Shown here in pieces: positions 63,007 to 64,000 of a stretch of 64,000 nucleotides of DNA; positions within the stretch are counted from its first letter, which is position 1; every line of letters starts with the position of its first letter. The stretch comes from Pirellulales bacterium (GTDB taxonomy: Bacteria; Planctomycetota; Planctomycetia; Pirellulales; Thermoguttaceae). The DNA lies in the NCBI GenBank assembly GCA_016935315.1, contig JAFGRD010000075.1, forward strand, positions 1-64,000, written 5' to 3'. Below the pieces are notes generated by a model. That model ran no database searches. It saw only the letters and a program-made list of their open reading frames with translations, and was not told the DNA's origin. The position numbers were made by a program, and so were the translations under genes.

Positions 63007-64000
63007 ATGGAGAATCCGGATAGCCAAGCCAGCAAGGCATCGGTCATGACGGCCGAGGAATCTATCCAAGAGACGGCCGAAACATCCCACAGCGGGTTGG
63101 CCATCGAGGAAGTCTTTTGCCCGGCCGACATGGCCGATCCCTTCGACACGGTCGAATGGGATCTCCGCACGGCCGCCATCAAGGGAGAGGGCGGCGAAGT
63201 CCTCTTCGAGCAGACCGATTGCGAGGTGCCGGCTGCCTGGAGCCAGTTGGCTGCCAACGTGGTCGCCAACAAGTATTTCTACGGTGAAGTCAACACCTCG
63301 GAGCGGGAAACGAGCGTGCGGCAGTTGATTCATCGCGTCTGCCGCACGATCGCCGATTGGGGCATTCACGACGGTTACTTCGCCTCGGCCGAAGACGGCC
63401 AGTGCTTCTACCGCGAGTTGACCTGGCTCTGTCTGCACCAGCATGCCTCGTTCAACTCGCCCGTCTGGTTCAACGTGGGTCTGTATCACCAGTACGGCGT
63501 GAAGGGCGCCATGTGCAATTGGCACTGGGACGCCGAGCAGGAGGAGATTGCCCAGCCGGAAAACCCGTACGAGTATCCCCAGGGCTCGGCCTGCTTCATC
63601 CAGAGTGTCCGCGACAACATGGAGGACATCATGGAGCTGGCCCGCAGCGAAGCCATGCTCTTCAAGTTCGGCTCGGGCACGGGCACGGACCTCTCGACGC
63701 TGCGGTCGCACCGGGAGAAGCTTTCCGGCGGGGGGCGACCTTCGGGCCCGCTGTCGTTCATGCGCGTCTACGACCAGATCGCGGCGGTGGTCAAGAGCGG
63801 TGGCAAGACCCGCCGGGCCGCCAAGATGCAGTCGATCAAGGACTGGCACCCCGACGTGATGGAGTTCATTGAGTGCAAGAACCGGGAAGAGAAGAAGGTC
63901 CGGCTGATGATCGAAGAGGGCTACGATCCCCTCGAGGCCTACGAGACCGTTCCGTTCCAGAACGCCAACCTCTCGGTCCGTCTCAGCGATGCCTTCATGA
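63007..64000 (+). CDS. nrdJ: Vitamin-B12-dependent (class II) ribonucleotide reductase, N-terminal part
   Basis: The first 331 residues of an adenosylcobalamin-dependent reductase; the frame is open to the window end. Recognised are PAAWSQLAANVVANKYFYGE, TWLCLHQHASFNSPVWFNVG, YPQGSACFIQSVRDNMEDIM (disulphide cysteine region), EAMLFKFGSGTGTDLSTLRS and GGKTRRAAKMQSIKDWHPDV. Enzymes of this type make deoxynucleotides with or without oxygen, fitting the anaerobic gear upstream. The ATG at 63007 follows GGAAG. Confidence 0.93.
   Translation, partial: MENPDSQASKASVMTAEESIQETAETSHSGLAIEEVFCPADMADPFDTVEWDLRTAAIKGEGGEVLFEQTDCEVPAAWSQLAANVVANKYFYGEVNTSERETSVRQLIHRVCRTIADWGIHDGYFASAEDGQCFYRELTWLCLHQHASFNSPVWFNVGLYHQYGVKGAMCNWHWDAEQEEIAQPENPYEYPQGSACFIQSVRDNMEDIMELARSEAMLFKFGSGTGTDLSTLRSHREKLSGGGRPSGPLSFMRVYDQIAAVVKSGGKTRRAAKMQSIKDWHPDVMEFIECKNREEKKVRLMIEEGYDPLEAYETVPFQNANLSVRLSDAFM

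Overview
The window is GC-rich, densely coded DNA that reads as a planctomycete chromosome (Pirellulales-like). The pointers are a TIGR03009-type secreted protein, several Tat-exported Gfo/Idh, sugar-isomerase and GH5 proteins, a DUF1570-type metallopeptidase, an FGE-fold fusion, an S41 protease with a carboxypeptidase-regulatory N-domain, and a large c-type-cytochrome/beta-propeller protein. Fermentative D-lactate dehydrogenase, superoxide reductase, a flavodiiron protein and a B12-dependent ribonucleotide reductase suggest an anaerobic or microaerophilic life. No rRNA, tRNA, CRISPR array or phage was seen.

Layout. 1-6.7 kb is a worn region: a GNAT gene cut by the window edge, a truncated IS256-type transposase, a membrane patatin, three copies of a 103-bp palindromic element, a STAS gene, and remnants of a Gfo/Idh gene and of a possible toxin tail next to an orphan small gene. 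6.8-12 kb holds an exported TrmO/TsaA-fold protein and a minus-strand catabolic set (Gfo/Idh, sugar isomerase/epimerase, PfpI, URO-D). 12.5-22.6 kb holds an FGE-fold fusion, a beta-CASP nuclease, a 3-hydroxyisobutyrate-dehydrogenase-type enzyme and the flotillin/NfeD membrane set. 23-34 kb holds planctomycete secreted proteins, a glycosyltransferase-ldhA pair and two protease genes. 34.9-37.7 kb is a PhoB/PhoR-type two-component pair, followed by a convergent cytochrome/propeller gene.

41.6-46.9 kb is the most unusual part. It is a same-strand cluster of a small zinc-ribbon membrane protein, a radical SAM/SPASM enzyme with a PqqD-like N-domain, a second SPASM protein that has lost the radical SAM cysteines, and a membrane protein ending in ten glycines and a Cys-Ala repeat tail. 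A methyltransferase follows. I read it as a candidate peptide- or protein-tail modification system.

51-54.4 kb is a regulatory PTS operon (hpf-ptsN-ptsH-ptsI). 54.6-57.4 kb is the DUF2344-rng-rplU block. 57.7-62.5 kb is an iron and oxidative-stress island: a Fur/PerR-type regulator, ferritin, peroxiredoxin, superoxide reductase, a metal permease with an HMA domain, and a flavodiiron protein. The window ends inside nrdJ, which has an NrdR-like palindrome on its promoter.

Three dispersed repeat families are visible. The first is the 103-bp MITE-like element (five copies). The second is a palindrome-containing 38-bp repeat (two copies). The third is a roughly 30-nt element that sits at or just after the stop codon of several unrelated genes.
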